The position numbers were made by a program, and so were the translations under genes. This document shows, one piece after another, positions 1 through 7,391 of a stretch of 26,872 bases of DNA. Below the pieces are notes generated by a model. It was not told the origin of the DNA, ran no database searches, and was given only the letters and a program-made list of their open reading frames with translations. The first letter of the stretch is position 1, and every line of letters begins with the position of its first letter. Origin of the DNA: DAIDKA01 sp049792815 (GTDB taxonomy: Bacteria; Pseudomonadota; Gammaproteobacteria; Steroidobacterales; Steroidobacteraceae); contig JBARBG010000024.1 in NCBI GenBank assembly GCA_049792815.1, positions 1 through 26,872 on the forward strand. Direction: 5' to 3'.

Positions 1-1202
1 TCCTTGTCACCTCTGCCTGACAGGCAGATCACCACCCGCGCACCGGGGTGCGCCGCGGTCCAGCGTTTCACACCGGCCAGGGCATGGGCACTTTCAATGG
101 CCGGCAGAATGCCTTCGGACTCACAGCATTCCTTCACCGCGGCCAGCGCCTCGAGGTCCTCCACCGCTTCGTACTGCACGCGCCCAGTGAGATGCAGCAG
201 CGCATGCTCGGGGCCAACGCCCGGGTAATCCAGGCCGGCGGAGACTGACGTGGTTTCCTGGATCTGTCCCTCGGCATCCTGCAGCAGCATGGAATAGACC
301 CCATGCAGCACGCCCGGACTACCGTAGCTCAAGGTGGCGGCGTTCATTCCCAGGCCCTTGCCCGTGCCGCCGGCCTCGAAACCGATGATCTTCACACCAC
401 GATCGGCAATGAAGGGATGGAACATGCCGATGGAATTGGACCCCCCGCCGACACAGGCGAATACCGCATCGGGCAGGCCGCCGGTGGCCTCCAGGATCTG
501 CGCGCGCGCTTCGCGGCCGATGACGGCCTGCAGTTCGCGCACCAGATAGGGATAGGGATGAGGGCCGATGGCCGAACCCAGCAGGTAGAAGCTGTTGGTC
601 GGATCGGAAACCCAATCACGCATTGCCTCGTCGATGGCGGCGCGCAGGGTGCGATCACCGCTGGTCACCGGTTCGACCGTGGCGCCGAGGAGGCGCATGC
701 GACCCACGTTCGGCGCCTGGCGTTCCATGTCCACTTCGCCCATATACACGACGCACGGCAGACCCACGCGTGCGCAGGCAGCGGCCGAAGCCACGCCGTG
801 CTGGCCCGCGCCGGTCTCGGCCACGATGCGTTTGGCGCCGATGCGCTTGGCGAGCAGTGCCTGGCCGATGGCATTGTTGATCTTGTGCGCGCCCGTATGC
901 GCCAAGTCCTCGCGCTTCAGCCACACCTCGGCACCCCAGCGCGCCGACAGGGTGGTCGCGTAGGTGAGGGCCGTCGGGCGTCCGACCCAGGAGCGCAGTT
1001 CGCGCCCCAGTGCTTCCTGGAATTCGGGACTGTGCAGATGCTGGCGCACGCCGCGCTCCAGGCGCTCCAGGGCCGGAATGAGCGTTTCGGGCACATAGCG
1101 CCCGCCAAACGGACCGAAGCGGCCCCGCTCATCAGGAAACCGGCCGGCGATGCAAGCCTGCAGCAGCTGCTCCTTCTCGGCCTCGGAAATCTCACTGGTC
1201 AC
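1..1202 (-). CDS. trpB: Tryptophan synthase beta chain, 3' end outside the window
   Basis: Joins indole, made by TrpA, to L-serine with pyridoxal phosphate to give L-tryptophan; works in the cytoplasm as an alpha2-beta2 complex. About 400 codons are visible and the frame runs off the window edge just after the C-terminal SGRGDKD motif, so only a dozen or so residues should be missing. The PLP lysine lies in the HTGAHKINNA motif (Lys107 here), and the glycine-rich phosphate-binding CVGGGSNSIG segment is present. The start is a GTG at 1202: a GGAG lies 8 bases upstream and the N-terminal residues just after it (TSEISEAEK) lead into the conserved GRFGPFGGRYVPE region. It follows trpF by 20 bases and is the last operon gene seen; trpA would be expected next, beyond the left edge. 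Confidence 0.96.
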   Translation of the reverse strand, partial: MTSEISEAEKEQLLQACIAGRFPDERGRFGPFGGRYVPETLIPALERLERGVRQHLHSPEFQEALGRELRSWVGRPTALTYATTLSARWGAEVWLKREDLAHTGAHKINNAIGQALLAKRIGAKRIVAETGAGQHGVASAAACARVGLPCVVYMGEVDMERQAPNVGRMRLLGATVEPVTSGDRTLRAAIDEAMRDWVSDPTNSFYLLGSAIGPHPYPYLVRELQAVIGREARAQILEATGGLPDAVFACVGGGSNSIGMFHPFIADRGVKIIGFEAGGTGKGLGMNAATLSYGSPGVLHGVYSMLLQDAEGQIQETTSVSAGLDYPGVGPEHALLHLTGRVQYEAVEDLEALAAVKECCESEGILPAIESAHALAGVKRWTAAHPGARVVICLSGRGDK

Positions 1203-1222
1203 TGTCGTATCTCCGTGAATCT

Positions 1223-1840
1223 CTATTGCATCAGCTGTGCATGCGCGATGCGCGCCGCCGCCACGAACGCCGCGATCAGCGCCGGGCTCTTGCGGCCGGC
1301 GTGCTCCTCGACGCCGCTGGACACATCGACGCCGAACGGCCGCACGCTCGTGATGGCCGTGGCCACGTTGTCCACCGTGAGCCCGCCCGCCAGTATCAGC
1401 TGTGACGCGCTGGCCAGACGCGCAGCCTCGGTCCAGTCGGCGCTGATGCCGTGGCCGCTGACCGGCCCTTCGAAAAGGAAACGCCGCGGCGGTGACTGCA
1501 GGGCCGGTGAACCACTGCGCAGCACGGGCAGGATCGGCAACTGGCGCGGCACACGCAGGACGCTTAAGTCATTGATGTCGGTCTGCCAGCCGTCCGGCTT
1601 GAAGTCGCGCACGATTTCATCAAGCAACTGCTGCTGCGGATGACGTGTCACGGCGATGCACAGCACCCGGCCACGCGCGGTGGCGGCCAGACGCGCTGCC
1701 TGCGCGGGCGCGATCTGCCGCGGCGAGGGTGAAAAGACAAAGCCTATGGCATCGACCCCAGCCTGCAGCGCCGCACTCACGGCGGCCTCGTCGGTGAGGC
1801 CGCAGATCTTGAGCCACAGGGGCAGGCTGGCTTCGGGCAT
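1223..1840 (-). CDS. trpF: Phosphoribosylanthranilate isomerase
   Basis: Amadori rearrangement of N-(5'-phosphoribosyl)anthranilate to CdRP, the third step of tryptophan synthesis; cytoplasmic (beta/alpha)8 barrel of 205 residues, the usual length. Catalytic Cys13 is in KICGLT near the N-terminus; the C-terminal phosphate-binding strands read LAGGLTVDNV and GVDVSSGVE. The segment that carries the general-acid Asp in many relatives reads FLFEGPVSGHG here, so Glu may stand in its place; this substitution is read by eye and not aligned. The gene is separate, not fused to trpC as in enterics. Only one base separates its ATG from the trpC stop codon, so translation is probably coupled. Confidence 0.95.
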   Translation of the reverse strand: MPEASLPLWLKICGLTDEAAVSAALQAGVDAIGFVFSPSPRQIAPAQAARLAATARGRVLCIAVTRHPQQQLLDEIVRDFKPDGWQTDINDLSVLRVPRQLPILPVLRSGSPALQSPPRRFLFEGPVSGHGISADWTEAARLASASQLILAGGLTVDNVATAITSVRPFGVDVSSGVEEHAGRKSPALIAAFVAAARIAHAQLMQ

Positions 1841-1841
1841 G

Positions 1842-2753
1842 TCAGTACCACTGCTGGCGCGCGCGACGCCCGGCCACGATCATGTCGCGGGCCAGTGCCC
1901 GCGGATCCGCGCCGCTCATGAGCGCGCTGCCGACAAGCGCCATGTCGTAACCGGCCGCGGCGACGCGCCGCGCATCCTCGGCCGTCGTGACGCCACTCTC
2001 GGCCACGCGCGGCACGTGGGTAGGCAGCAGACTTACCAGCTCCTCGAGCCGTCCCGGCACCACCTTCAGTGTCGACAGGTCACGGCAATTGACACCCACC
2101 AGCCATTGCACCGGTGCCATGCCGGGGCGCGCACGAATGTTGGCGCTGCGGCTGGGACCCAGGCGATAGGGACCCGGTTCCTCGTGCGTCTGGGCGTCGA
2201 GGATCTCGTGCGCGAGCTCAATGTCGGCCGCGTCGAAAGCCTCGAGCAGCGCGAACAGGCTGCAGGCCTTGGCCGCCGCACACAGTTCGTCCAGCTGCGG
2301 CCGCGCGAGCATGCGCAGAATGATGAGCACGCCGCCCGCTCCCGCGGCGCGCGCCTCGACGACCTGGTAGGGATCCACCAGAAAATCCTTGCGCATCGCC
2401 GGCACGCGCATGGGGCGCAGCGCCGCGCCGGCCGCGCTCAGGTGTCCCAGCGAGCCATCGAAGCGGCTGGGCTCGGTCAGCACGGAAACCGCGGCGGCAC
2501 CGGCTTCGGCATAGCTGAGGGCGCGCCGGCCGGGATCCTCGGTATCGGCCGAGCGCAACTGGCCCACAGCCGGCGAGCGCAATTTCAGTTCGGCGATGAG
2601 ATCAAAGCCGCCGGAGTTGCGCACCAGCGGCGGGGGTGGGGCCGTAGCCATGGCCTGGCGCAATAGTGCATTTTCAGACAGTTTGCCGCGCGCCACGAGC
2701 ACCCGCTCGTGGCTGGCGCGGGCCATGGTCCTGAGGAAGTCCTGATCACTCAT
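1842..2753 (-). CDS. trpC: Indole-3-glycerol phosphate synthase with an internal insertion
   Basis: Closes the ring of CdRP to indole-3-glycerol phosphate, releasing CO2 and water. Recognised by IAELKLRSP (Glu55, Lys57), RKDFLVDPYQ (Lys122), ALLEAF (Glu171), GVNCRDL (Asn222) and AESGV (Glu252, Ser253), which match the known catalytic set of the family. At 303 residues it is some 35 longer than the usual 265-270. The excess lies at about residues 186-216, between the Glu171 strand and the Asn222 strand, and is rich in Arg, Pro and Gly. Reading frame and codon use continue through it, so it is not a frameshift. The start overlaps the trpD stop by four bases (ATGA). Confidence 0.95.
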   Translation of the reverse strand: MSDQDFLRTMARASHERVLVARGKLSENALLRQAMATAPPPPLVRNSGGFDLIAELKLRSPAVGQLRSADTEDPGRRALSYAEAGAAAVSVLTEPSRFDGSLGHLSAAGAALRPMRVPAMRKDFLVDPYQVVEARAAGAGGVLIILRMLARPQLDELCAAAKACSLFALLEAFDAADIELAHEILDAQTHEEPGPYRLGPSRSANIRARPGMAPVQWLVGVNCRDLSTLKVVPGRLEELVSLLPTHVPRVAESGVTTAEDARRVAAAGYDMALVGSALMSGADPRALARDMIVAGRRARQQWY

Positions 2754-3784
2754 ACGGCACCTGCACCAACCCGGGCGAAGTCCGCTACGCCGGCGAGCGT
2801 GCGGCCGGCCGCGCCGGAGTCGATGGCGCTGGCGGCGGCTGCAATGCCTTCTCGAGGCGCGCGCGTTCGGTCCGCGACCTCGAGCGCCAGAGCGGCGCCG
2901 AGCAACAGGCAGTCACGATGCGGCCCGCGATCCTCACCCGTCAACACGGCGCGCAGCGCCCGAGCGTTGTGCCGCGCATCGCCACCGGCCAAGTCCTCGT
3001 TTCGGCAGCGCGCCAGCCCGTAATCATGCGGATCGCGCACCTGTTCGTCGACCTGGCCGGGGTGTACATCAAACAGCATGAAGGGTCCGACCGGCGTCGG
3101 CTCATCCCAGCCATGACTGCCATGCACCACAAAGGCGCGCTCGATGGGCATGCCGGACATGGCATGGGCCATCAGGCGCGCGACCTCGGGACTGTAGGCG
3201 CCGATCACGTAGAACGGCGGCGCGGCCGGGTTGGTGAGGGGCCCGAGGATATTGAAGATCGTGCGCACCCCGAGTGCAGCGCGGGCCTGGGCCACGGCCT
3301 TCATGGCCGGGTGATAGTACGGAGCAAACAGGAAGGTGAACCCGGTGGCGGCGAGGCAGCGTCCCGCGGTCGCCTCATCCATCGGAATCCTGACTCCCAG
3401 GGCTTCCAGCACATCCCCGCTCCCGCACTTGCTGGATATCGAGCGATTGCCATGCTTCACCACGGGCAGCCCGCAGGCCGCGGTAAGCAGTGCCGTTCCC
3501 GTTGAAATGCTCAGCGAGCCCGACGCATCGCCCCCGGTGCCGACGATATCGATGGCGCGCAGTCCGGGCGGGATCTGCGGTCGCAAGGCCAGCGAGCGCA
3601 TGCCGTCCGCGAAGCCACGCAGCTCCTCGGCCACCTCGCCCTTGGCACGCAAAGCGGCGAGCACCGCGCCGGTAACCGCCGGGTGCGTCTGCGCCGCCGT
3701 GAGCTCAGTCAGCAAGGCGGCGGCTTCCGGCTGCGACAGATGCTGGCCGGCGAGCAGCTTTTCCAGTGCCTTACGCACGCGCAC
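2750..3784 (-). CDS. trpD: Anthranilate phosphoribosyltransferase
   Basis: Transfers the phosphoribosyl group of PRPP to anthranilate, the second step of the pathway; cytoplasmic. The 344-residue length is normal. The PRPP and magnesium-binding GTGGD motif is at about residues 82-86, followed by SLSISTGTA, KHGNRSISSKCGSGDVLEALG and later NILGPLTNP, all family hallmarks. The start used is a GTG at 3784, 14 bases inside the end of trpG; a second in-frame GTG two codons later (3778) is equally possible. Not fused with trpG, unlike in enteric bacteria. Confidence 0.96.
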   Translation of the reverse strand: MRVRKALEKLLAGQHLSQPEAAALLTELTAAQTHPAVTGAVLAALRAKGEVAEELRGFADGMRSLALRPQIPPGLRAIDIVGTGGDASGSLSISTGTALLTAACGLPVVKHGNRSISSKCGSGDVLEALGVRIPMDEATAGRCLAATGFTFLFAPYYHPAMKAVAQARAALGVRTIFNILGPLTNPAAPPFYVIGAYSPEVARLMAHAMSGMPIERAFVVHGSHGWDEPTPVGPFMLFDVHPGQVDEQVRDPHDYGLARCRNEDLAGGDARHNARALRAVLTGEDRGPHRDCLLLGAALALEVADRTRAPREGIAAAASAIDSGAAGRTLAGVADFARVGAGAV

Positions 3785-4361
3785 CGCCGCTTTGCTTGAG
3801 GAAATTGCCGAGCAGTTGCGGCCCGTCCGGCGACAGTATGCTCTCCGGGTGGAACTGCACGCCCTCCACCATCAAGCTGCGGTGGCGGGCGCCCATGATT
3901 TCCTCCTCATGGGTGCGCGCACTGATCTCGAGCACGTCGGGCATTTTCGATGCTTCCGCGATCAGGGAGTGATAGCGGCCGACTTCACATTCCTGCGGCA
4001 GACCGGCAAAGAGCGTGCGGCCGTCATGGATGATGCGGGAAGTCTTGCCGTGCATCAGGCGCTGCGCGCGCACGACCTTGCCGCCGAACACCTCGACGAT
4101 CGACTGATGTCCGAGACATACGCCAAGCACCGGCACGCGGCCGGCGAACGCCCGGATCATGTCCATCGAGACGCCGGCGTCGTAGGGGGTGCCGGGACCC
4201 GGGGAAATACACAGATGCGAGGGCGCCCGGTCCAGCGCGGCGGCGACCGTGATTTCGTCATTGCGGCGAACATCGACATCAGCACCCAGTACCAGAAAGG
4301 CCTGTACCAGGTTGTAGGTAAAGGAATCGTAGTTGTCGATCAGCAGCAGCCGCGGCTTCAC
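3771..4361 (-). CDS. trpG: Anthranilate synthase glutaminase subunit
   Basis: Class I glutamine amidotransferase that hydrolyses glutamine and channels ammonia to TrpE for making anthranilate from chorismate. The catalytic triad is visible: Cys82 in GVCLGHQ, His171 and Glu173 in FHPES; the N-terminal LLIDNYDSFTYNL and SPGPGTP motifs are also typical. 196 residues, normal length. It starts with GTG and overlaps the trpE stop by four bases (GTGA). The protein family also includes PabA of folate synthesis, and a single copy can serve both pathways, but the position between trpE and trpD makes the tryptophan role the main one. Confidence 0.95.
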   Translation of the reverse strand: MKPRLLLIDNYDSFTYNLVQAFLVLGADVDVRRNDEITVAAALDRAPSHLCISPGPGTPYDAGVSMDMIRAFAGRVPVLGVCLGHQSIVEVFGGKVVRAQRLMHGKTSRIIHDGRTLFAGLPQECEVGRYHSLIAEASKMPDVLEISARTHEEEIMGARHRSLMVEGVQFHPESILSPDGPQLLGNFLKQSGGARA

Positions 4362-5743
4362 AGACCCTCCTCGGCCAGCGCCAGCGCGCGCACCATGGCG
4401 CCGCTCTTGGCCAGCACTTCATCATGTTCAGCTTCCGGGACGCTGTCGGCGACCAGGCCGGCGCCGGCCTGGAAGCTGTACTCATCGCCGTGGAAGACCA
4501 GCGTGCGGATGGTGATGGCCTGATCCATGTCACCGCGCGCGCCGAAGTAACCGACCGTACCACCATAGAGGCCGCGGCCCACCGGTTCGAGTTCATCAAT
4601 GATCTGCATGGCGCGCACCTTCGGCGCGCCGACCAGGGTTCCGGCGGGGAAGGTGGCCGCGAACAGATCGAAGGCATCCTTGCCGGCCGCCAGGCGGCCC
4701 TTGACTCCGCTGACGATGTGCATCACGTGGCTGTAGCGTTCGATGTGCCGGTAGGGATCCACATGAACACTGCCTGCTGCGGCCACGCGGCCCAGGTCAT
4801 TGCGCGCGAGGTCCACCAGCATCACGTGCTCGGCATTTTCCTTCGGATCGGCCCGCAGCTCGGTTTCGCGGGCGACATCCACGTTGCTGTCATCAGAGCG
4901 CGGCCGGGTGCCGGCGATGGGTCGCAGCTGCGCCTGCCCGGCATTGAGCTTGACCAGCGCCTCCGGCGAGGAGCCCACCACGGTGATGTCACCGAGCGCG
5001 CAGTAATACATGTAGGGCGAGGGATTGATCAGCCGCAGGGCCCGATAGGCCTGAAACGGATCCAGCTCGTGCTGCCCGCTGAAGCGCGATGCCAGTACCA
5101 GCTGGTACACGTCCCCGGCGGCGATGTATTCCTGGGTGCGCTTCACGCCGGCGATGTACTGATCGCGCGTCATCGAGGGCGTGGGCTGCTGGTAGCGGCC
5201 AGGGCGGGGGGTGGTTGGCAGGCCGCCGCGCAGCGCGCGGATGATTTCCCGGCGCAGCGAGGCGCGCTCGGAAGCTGATCCGGCGTGCAGCAGCGCGATA
5301 CTGCGCGTCAGGTGATCGAACACCAGCAGCGAGCGTGGCGCCACATAGTGCAGCGCCGGTACACCGTCGGCGGTCGCGACCCTTTTGGGAAGGTGCTCGA
5401 AGAAGCGCACGACATCGTACGACGCAAATCCCACCAGTCCACCTGCCAGGGGCACCCCGGAAATCTCCGGCTCGGGGCGCGGGGCCGCGGCCAGGGCCGC
5501 GCGCAACTGCTGCAGGAGCTCCTTGGCATCGCCTGGCCTTGCGTGCAGTAGCGCGCCGACCTGCAGACCCGCGGCATCGAGCTTGACCTCCAGGCTGTCA
5601 CCGAAACCGACGAAGGAATAACGCGCGAGCCGTTCGCCCCCTTCCACGCTCTCCAGCAGGAAGCAGGGCTTGAAGGCCGCAAGCTTCATGTAAGTGGAGA
5701 CCGGCGTATCCAGGTCCCCGGCAATATCGAAAGGCGCTTTCAT
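4358..5743 (-). CDS. trpE: Anthranilate synthase component I
   Basis: Chorismate-using subunit that makes anthranilate with ammonia supplied by TrpG; first and committed step of the pathway. The LLES motif at residues 29-32 is the known site of tryptophan feedback inhibition in this family, so allosteric control is probably kept. The chorismate-binding half has PIAGTRPR, ELRADPKENAEHVMLVDLAR, HIVSGVKG, FPAGTLVGAPKVRAM and GLYGGTVGYF. At 461 residues it is somewhat shorter than the usual 490-520, mainly in the less conserved N-terminal half. AGGAAC lies just upstream of the ATG at 5743. The gene follows the attenuator by about 30 bases. Confidence 0.96.
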   Translation of the reverse strand: MKAPFDIAGDLDTPVSTYMKLAAFKPCFLLESVEGGERLARYSFVGFGDSLEVKLDAAGLQVGALLHARPGDAKELLQQLRAALAAAPRPEPEISGVPLAGGLVGFASYDVVRFFEHLPKRVATADGVPALHYVAPRSLLVFDHLTRSIALLHAGSASERASLRREIIRALRGGLPTTPRPGRYQQPTPSMTRDQYIAGVKRTQEYIAAGDVYQLVLASRFSGQHELDPFQAYRALRLINPSPYMYYCALGDITVVGSSPEALVKLNAGQAQLRPIAGTRPRSDDSNVDVARETELRADPKENAEHVMLVDLARNDLGRVAAAGSVHVDPYRHIERYSHVMHIVSGVKGRLAAGKDAFDLFAATFPAGTLVGAPKVRAMQIIDELEPVGRGLYGGTVGYFGARGDMDQAITIRTLVFHGDEYSFQAGAGLVADSVPEAEHDEVLAKSGAMVRALALAEEGL

Positions 5744-5773
5744 TCTGTTCCTGGCTTCAAATCATGCGGACAA

Positions 5774-5809
5774 CAAAAAACCCATCCCGGGGCATTCCGG
5801 AGATGGGTT
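5774..5809 (-). terminator. trp attenuator terminator hairpin
   Basis: On the minus strand AACCCATCTCCGG, a short loop, then CCGGGATGGGTT and a run of six T. The stem pairs AACCCATC with GATGGGTT, continues with a wobble and three more pairs around one C-C mismatch, and is followed at once by the U tract, the standard form of an intrinsic terminator. It lies between the leader peptide and trpE, about 30 bases before the trpE start. Its 5' arm (5797-5809) is also the 3' arm of the antiterminator, so the two folds exclude each other. Confidence 0.9.
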
Positions 5810-5869
5810 CTGGCGACGCTCGAGTCTTTTAGGAAAAGTTTAAGGCGGCAGCAACCAGGGCCCACTCCG
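5797..5869 (-). promoter_or_regulatory. trp antiterminator structure
   Basis: The minus-strand segment CGGAGTGGGCCCTGG (5869-5855) pairs with CCAGAACCCATCTCCGG (5813-5797): CGGAG with CTCCG, a bulged T, TGGG with CCCA, a CC/AA internal loop, CTGG with CCAG, 13 pairs in all. The 5' arm begins at the base after the leader stop codon. A ribosome stalled at the Trp codons would leave it free to form the antiterminator; a ribosome at the stop would cover it and let the terminator form. The pairing is read from sequence, the ribosome logic is from known attenuators. Confidence 0.85.
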
Positions 5870-5923
5870 TCAGGAAGTGCGCCACCACCAGGTGCCAAGC
5901 TCGTTGCGAAGCTGCGTAGTCAT
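5870..5923 (-). CDS. trpL: trp leader peptide
   Basis: Seventeen codons, MTTQLRNELGTWWWRTS, followed by TGA. Residues 12-14 are three consecutive Trp codons (5890-5882), the tryptophan sensor of a ribosome-mediated attenuator. The peptide is read by the translating ribosome: low charged tRNA-Trp stalls it and the downstream operon is transcribed. No Shine-Dalgarno sequence is placed well (a GAGG is 13 bases before the ATG), and the promoter predicts transcription starting about 1-3 bases before the ATG, so translation may be leaderless. The stop codon touches the antiterminator arm. The strand opposite yajQ's upstream region; no other gene overlaps it. Confidence 0.9.
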   Translation of the reverse strand: MTTQLRNELGTWWWRTS

Positions 5924-5931
5924 GTGGTGGC

Positions 5932-5961
5932 AGTATCCTCGGAAGGCCAGGGGTCCGTCAA
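5932..5961 (-). promoter_or_regulatory. trp operon promoter
   Basis: Minus strand TTGACG at 5961-5956, an 18-base spacer and GATACT at 5937-5932. The -35 matches consensus at five of six positions and the -10 at four of six. The predicted start of transcription is around 5924-5926, just before the leader ATG at 5923. No TrpR-like palindrome is seen near it, so attenuation may be the main tryptophan control. Confidence 0.65.
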
Positions 5962-6003
5962 GGATTGGCGCACGGCCGCCGCTTCCCGGTGCCGGTATTG
6001 GCA

Positions 6004-6009
6004 TAAAAT
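6004..6009 (+). promoter_or_regulatory. Possible -10 element next to the yajQ start
   Basis: TAAAAT lies five bases before the yajQ ATG; no good -35 hexamer stands at the right distance and no Shine-Dalgarno sequence precedes the ATG. If used, the transcript would begin at or near the start codon. The short distance makes this weaker than the similar site at 7377. Confidence 0.3.
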
Positions 6010-6014
6010 GGGCC

Positions 6015-6497
6015 ATGCCTTCCTTTGATGTGGTCTCGGAGCTGGACTCGCACGAAGTCACGAACGCGGTGGACCAGGCCAACCGCGAACTGAGCCAGCG
6101 TTTCGATTTCAAGGACAGCGGTGCGGTCTTTGAATTGAACGGCATGACGGTCAGCGTCAAGGCCGAGGTGGAATTCCAGCTCAAGCAGATGCTGGAGATC
6201 CTGAAACTGCGCCTCACCAAGCGCGGCATCGACATTCGGTGTCTTGAGATCAAGGACCCCGCGGTCAATCTGGCCGCCGCCGTTCAGGACGTTATCCTGC
6301 GGCAAGGCGTCGACGCGGATACCGCGCGGCTCATTGTGCGACTGATCAAGGACTCGAAGATCAAGGTTCAGGCCGGCGTACAGGGCGAGAAGGTGCGCAT
6401 TGTCGGCAAGCAGCGCGACGACCTGCAAAGCGCCATGGCATTGCTGCGCAAGGCCAAGGTTGAAATGCCGCTGCAGTTCAACAATTTCCGCGACTGA
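6015..6497 (+). CDS. yajQ: YajQ family nucleotide-binding protein
   Basis: 160 residues closely following E. coli YajQ: MPSFDVVSELD at the start, RFDFKDSGAVFELN, LKRGIDIR-type middle, VRLIKDSKIKVQAGVQGEKVR and the terminal FNNFRD. YajQ proteins are two-domain cytoplasmic proteins reported to bind RNA or tRNA and, in Xanthomonas, to bind c-di-GMP and influence transcription through a LysR partner. The start at 6015 is chosen because the conserved MPSFD begins there; the open frame extends upstream but without similarity. There is no clear ribosome binding site. The gene stands alone, divergent from the trp promoter; its stop is six bases from the stop of the convergent BtuF-like gene. The c-di-GMP genes at 23.5-26.2 kb are not adjacent. 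Confidence 0.94.
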   Translation: MPSFDVVSELDSHEVTNAVDQANRELSQRFDFKDSGAVFELNGMTVSVKAEVEFQLKQMLEILKLRLTKRGIDIRCLEIKDPAVNLAAAVQDVILRQGVDADTARLIVRLIKDSKIKVQAGVQGEKVRIVGKQRDDLQSAMALLRKAKVEMPLQFNNFRD

Positions 6498-6503
6498 GGC
6501 GGC

Positions 6504-7391
6504 TCAGCGGCGCGTGCGCGCCACGTCGATGCGGCGGCACAGACTGACCGTCGCATCAACAACGCTCGGGCCGAGGCGGCTCAGAGCCTGGTCTTCAAAG
6601 GTCACGAGATTGCCGGAGCGCACTGCCTTCAATGTCGGGAATTTTCGCCACGCCTGCAGCCATTGCAGCCCGTCCCCCGGCGGCGCAGCCGCAATGATCA
6701 GGTCCGGATCGCGGCTGATCACGGCCTCGACCTGCACGGCAGAGCTCAGTTGCGCCACATCGGCGAAGATGTTTACGGCGCCGCAGATCGACAGCGCATC
6801 CGACATCAGTTGCTGCCCGCCAACGGTGTACAGGGGTTGATCCCAGGTCTCCAGCAGCGCCCGCACCGGCGCGCGCTCTGAATAACGCTCGCGCAGCGTT
6901 GCGAGCTGCGCCTCGATCTGCCCGGCGCGTTGCTGCGCCACCTCGGAGGTTCCCGCCAGCAGTCCCAGGCGCCGCAGCGAGCCGCCAAGATCAGCGAGCC
7001 GATTGACCTGCTGGCCGTACAAGGTAAAGCCCAGGCGCTTCAGCTGAGCGATCTGCGCTGCATTGTTGCCGCCAGGCCAATACACCACCACCTGCGGCTT
7101 GAGGACCAGCAGGCGTTCCATATCGATGGCGTTGGCGTCCCCGATGCGCGGCACCCGGCGGGCAGCCGCGGGTTGATCCGCATAGGCCACTGTGGCGACA
7201 ACCTGCGCGCCGGCGCCCGCCGCGAACAGCATCTCCGTAGCCCCGGGAGCCAGGCTGACGATGCGTAGGGCCGGCCCAGGCAGCGCCAGGTGGACGCCTC
7301 TATCATCGACCACATCGATTCGGGCCGCGAAAGCCTGCCAGGAGGCCGCCAGCAGCAGTAGCAACGAACATCCCCGTATAATGCCGGCCAT
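6504..7391 (-). CDS. BtuF-like ABC substrate-binding protein (probable cobalamin)
   Basis: 295 residues beginning with a signal peptide (MAGIIRG then SLLLLLAASWQAFA), then a periplasmic binding protein type III fold: RIVSLAPGATEMLFAAG, DANAIDMERLLVLKPQVVV and the C-terminal GNLVTFEDQALSRLGPS. This pattern matches BtuF, the periplasmic vitamin B12-binding protein, better than iron-siderophore binders, but the ligand cannot be fixed from sequence alone. The start chosen (7391) is the one that gives a clean signal peptide; the frame is open 95 codons further up but that part lies antisense to the dehydrogenase gene. No permease, ATPase or TonB receptor is next to it. Its ATG overlaps the ATG of the divergent gene by two bases. 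Confidence 0.85.
   Translation of the reverse strand: MAGIIRGCSLLLLLAASWQAFAARIDVVDDRGVHLALPGPALRIVSLAPGATEMLFAAGAGAQVVATVAYADQPAAARRVPRIGDANAIDMERLLVLKPQVVVYWPGGNNAAQIAQLKRLGFTLYGQQVNRLADLGGSLRRLGLLAGTSEVAQQRAGQIEAQLATLRERYSERAPVRALLETWDQPLYTVGGQQLMSDALSICGAVNIFADVAQLSSAVQVEAVISRDPDLIIAAAPPGDGLQWLQAWRKFPTLKAVRSGNLVTFEDQALSRLGPSVVDATVSLCRRIDVARTRR
7377..7382 (+). promoter_or_regulatory. -10 element before the dehydrogenase start
   Basis: A perfect TATAAT lies seven bases before the ATG at 7390, so a transcript would start on or within a base or two of the start codon. There is no Shine-Dalgarno sequence and no convincing -35 hexamer. The site lies inside codons 4-6 of the divergent BtuF-like gene. 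Confidence 0.5.

Noticed and set aside
303..1643. 446-codon open frame on the plus strand
   Set aside because: It lies antisense to trpB and trpF, whose proteins are recognised with all motifs; long antisense frames are common at this GC content, and its product has no family features.
1656..2666. 336-codon plus-strand open frame
   Set aside because: Antisense to trpC, and its composition (His, Arg, Gly, Ala) is that of a shadow of a GC-rich gene.
5877..6014. Upstream extension of yajQ with about 46 extra residues
   Set aside because: The conserved family start MPSFD begins at 6015 and the extension would overlap the antisense trp leader and its promoter.
6486..6513. CTGAG/CTCAG inverted repeat at the convergent ends of yajQ and the BtuF-like gene
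   Set aside because: Only five pairs, made by the facing stop codons TGA and TCA; no U tract, so not called a terminator.
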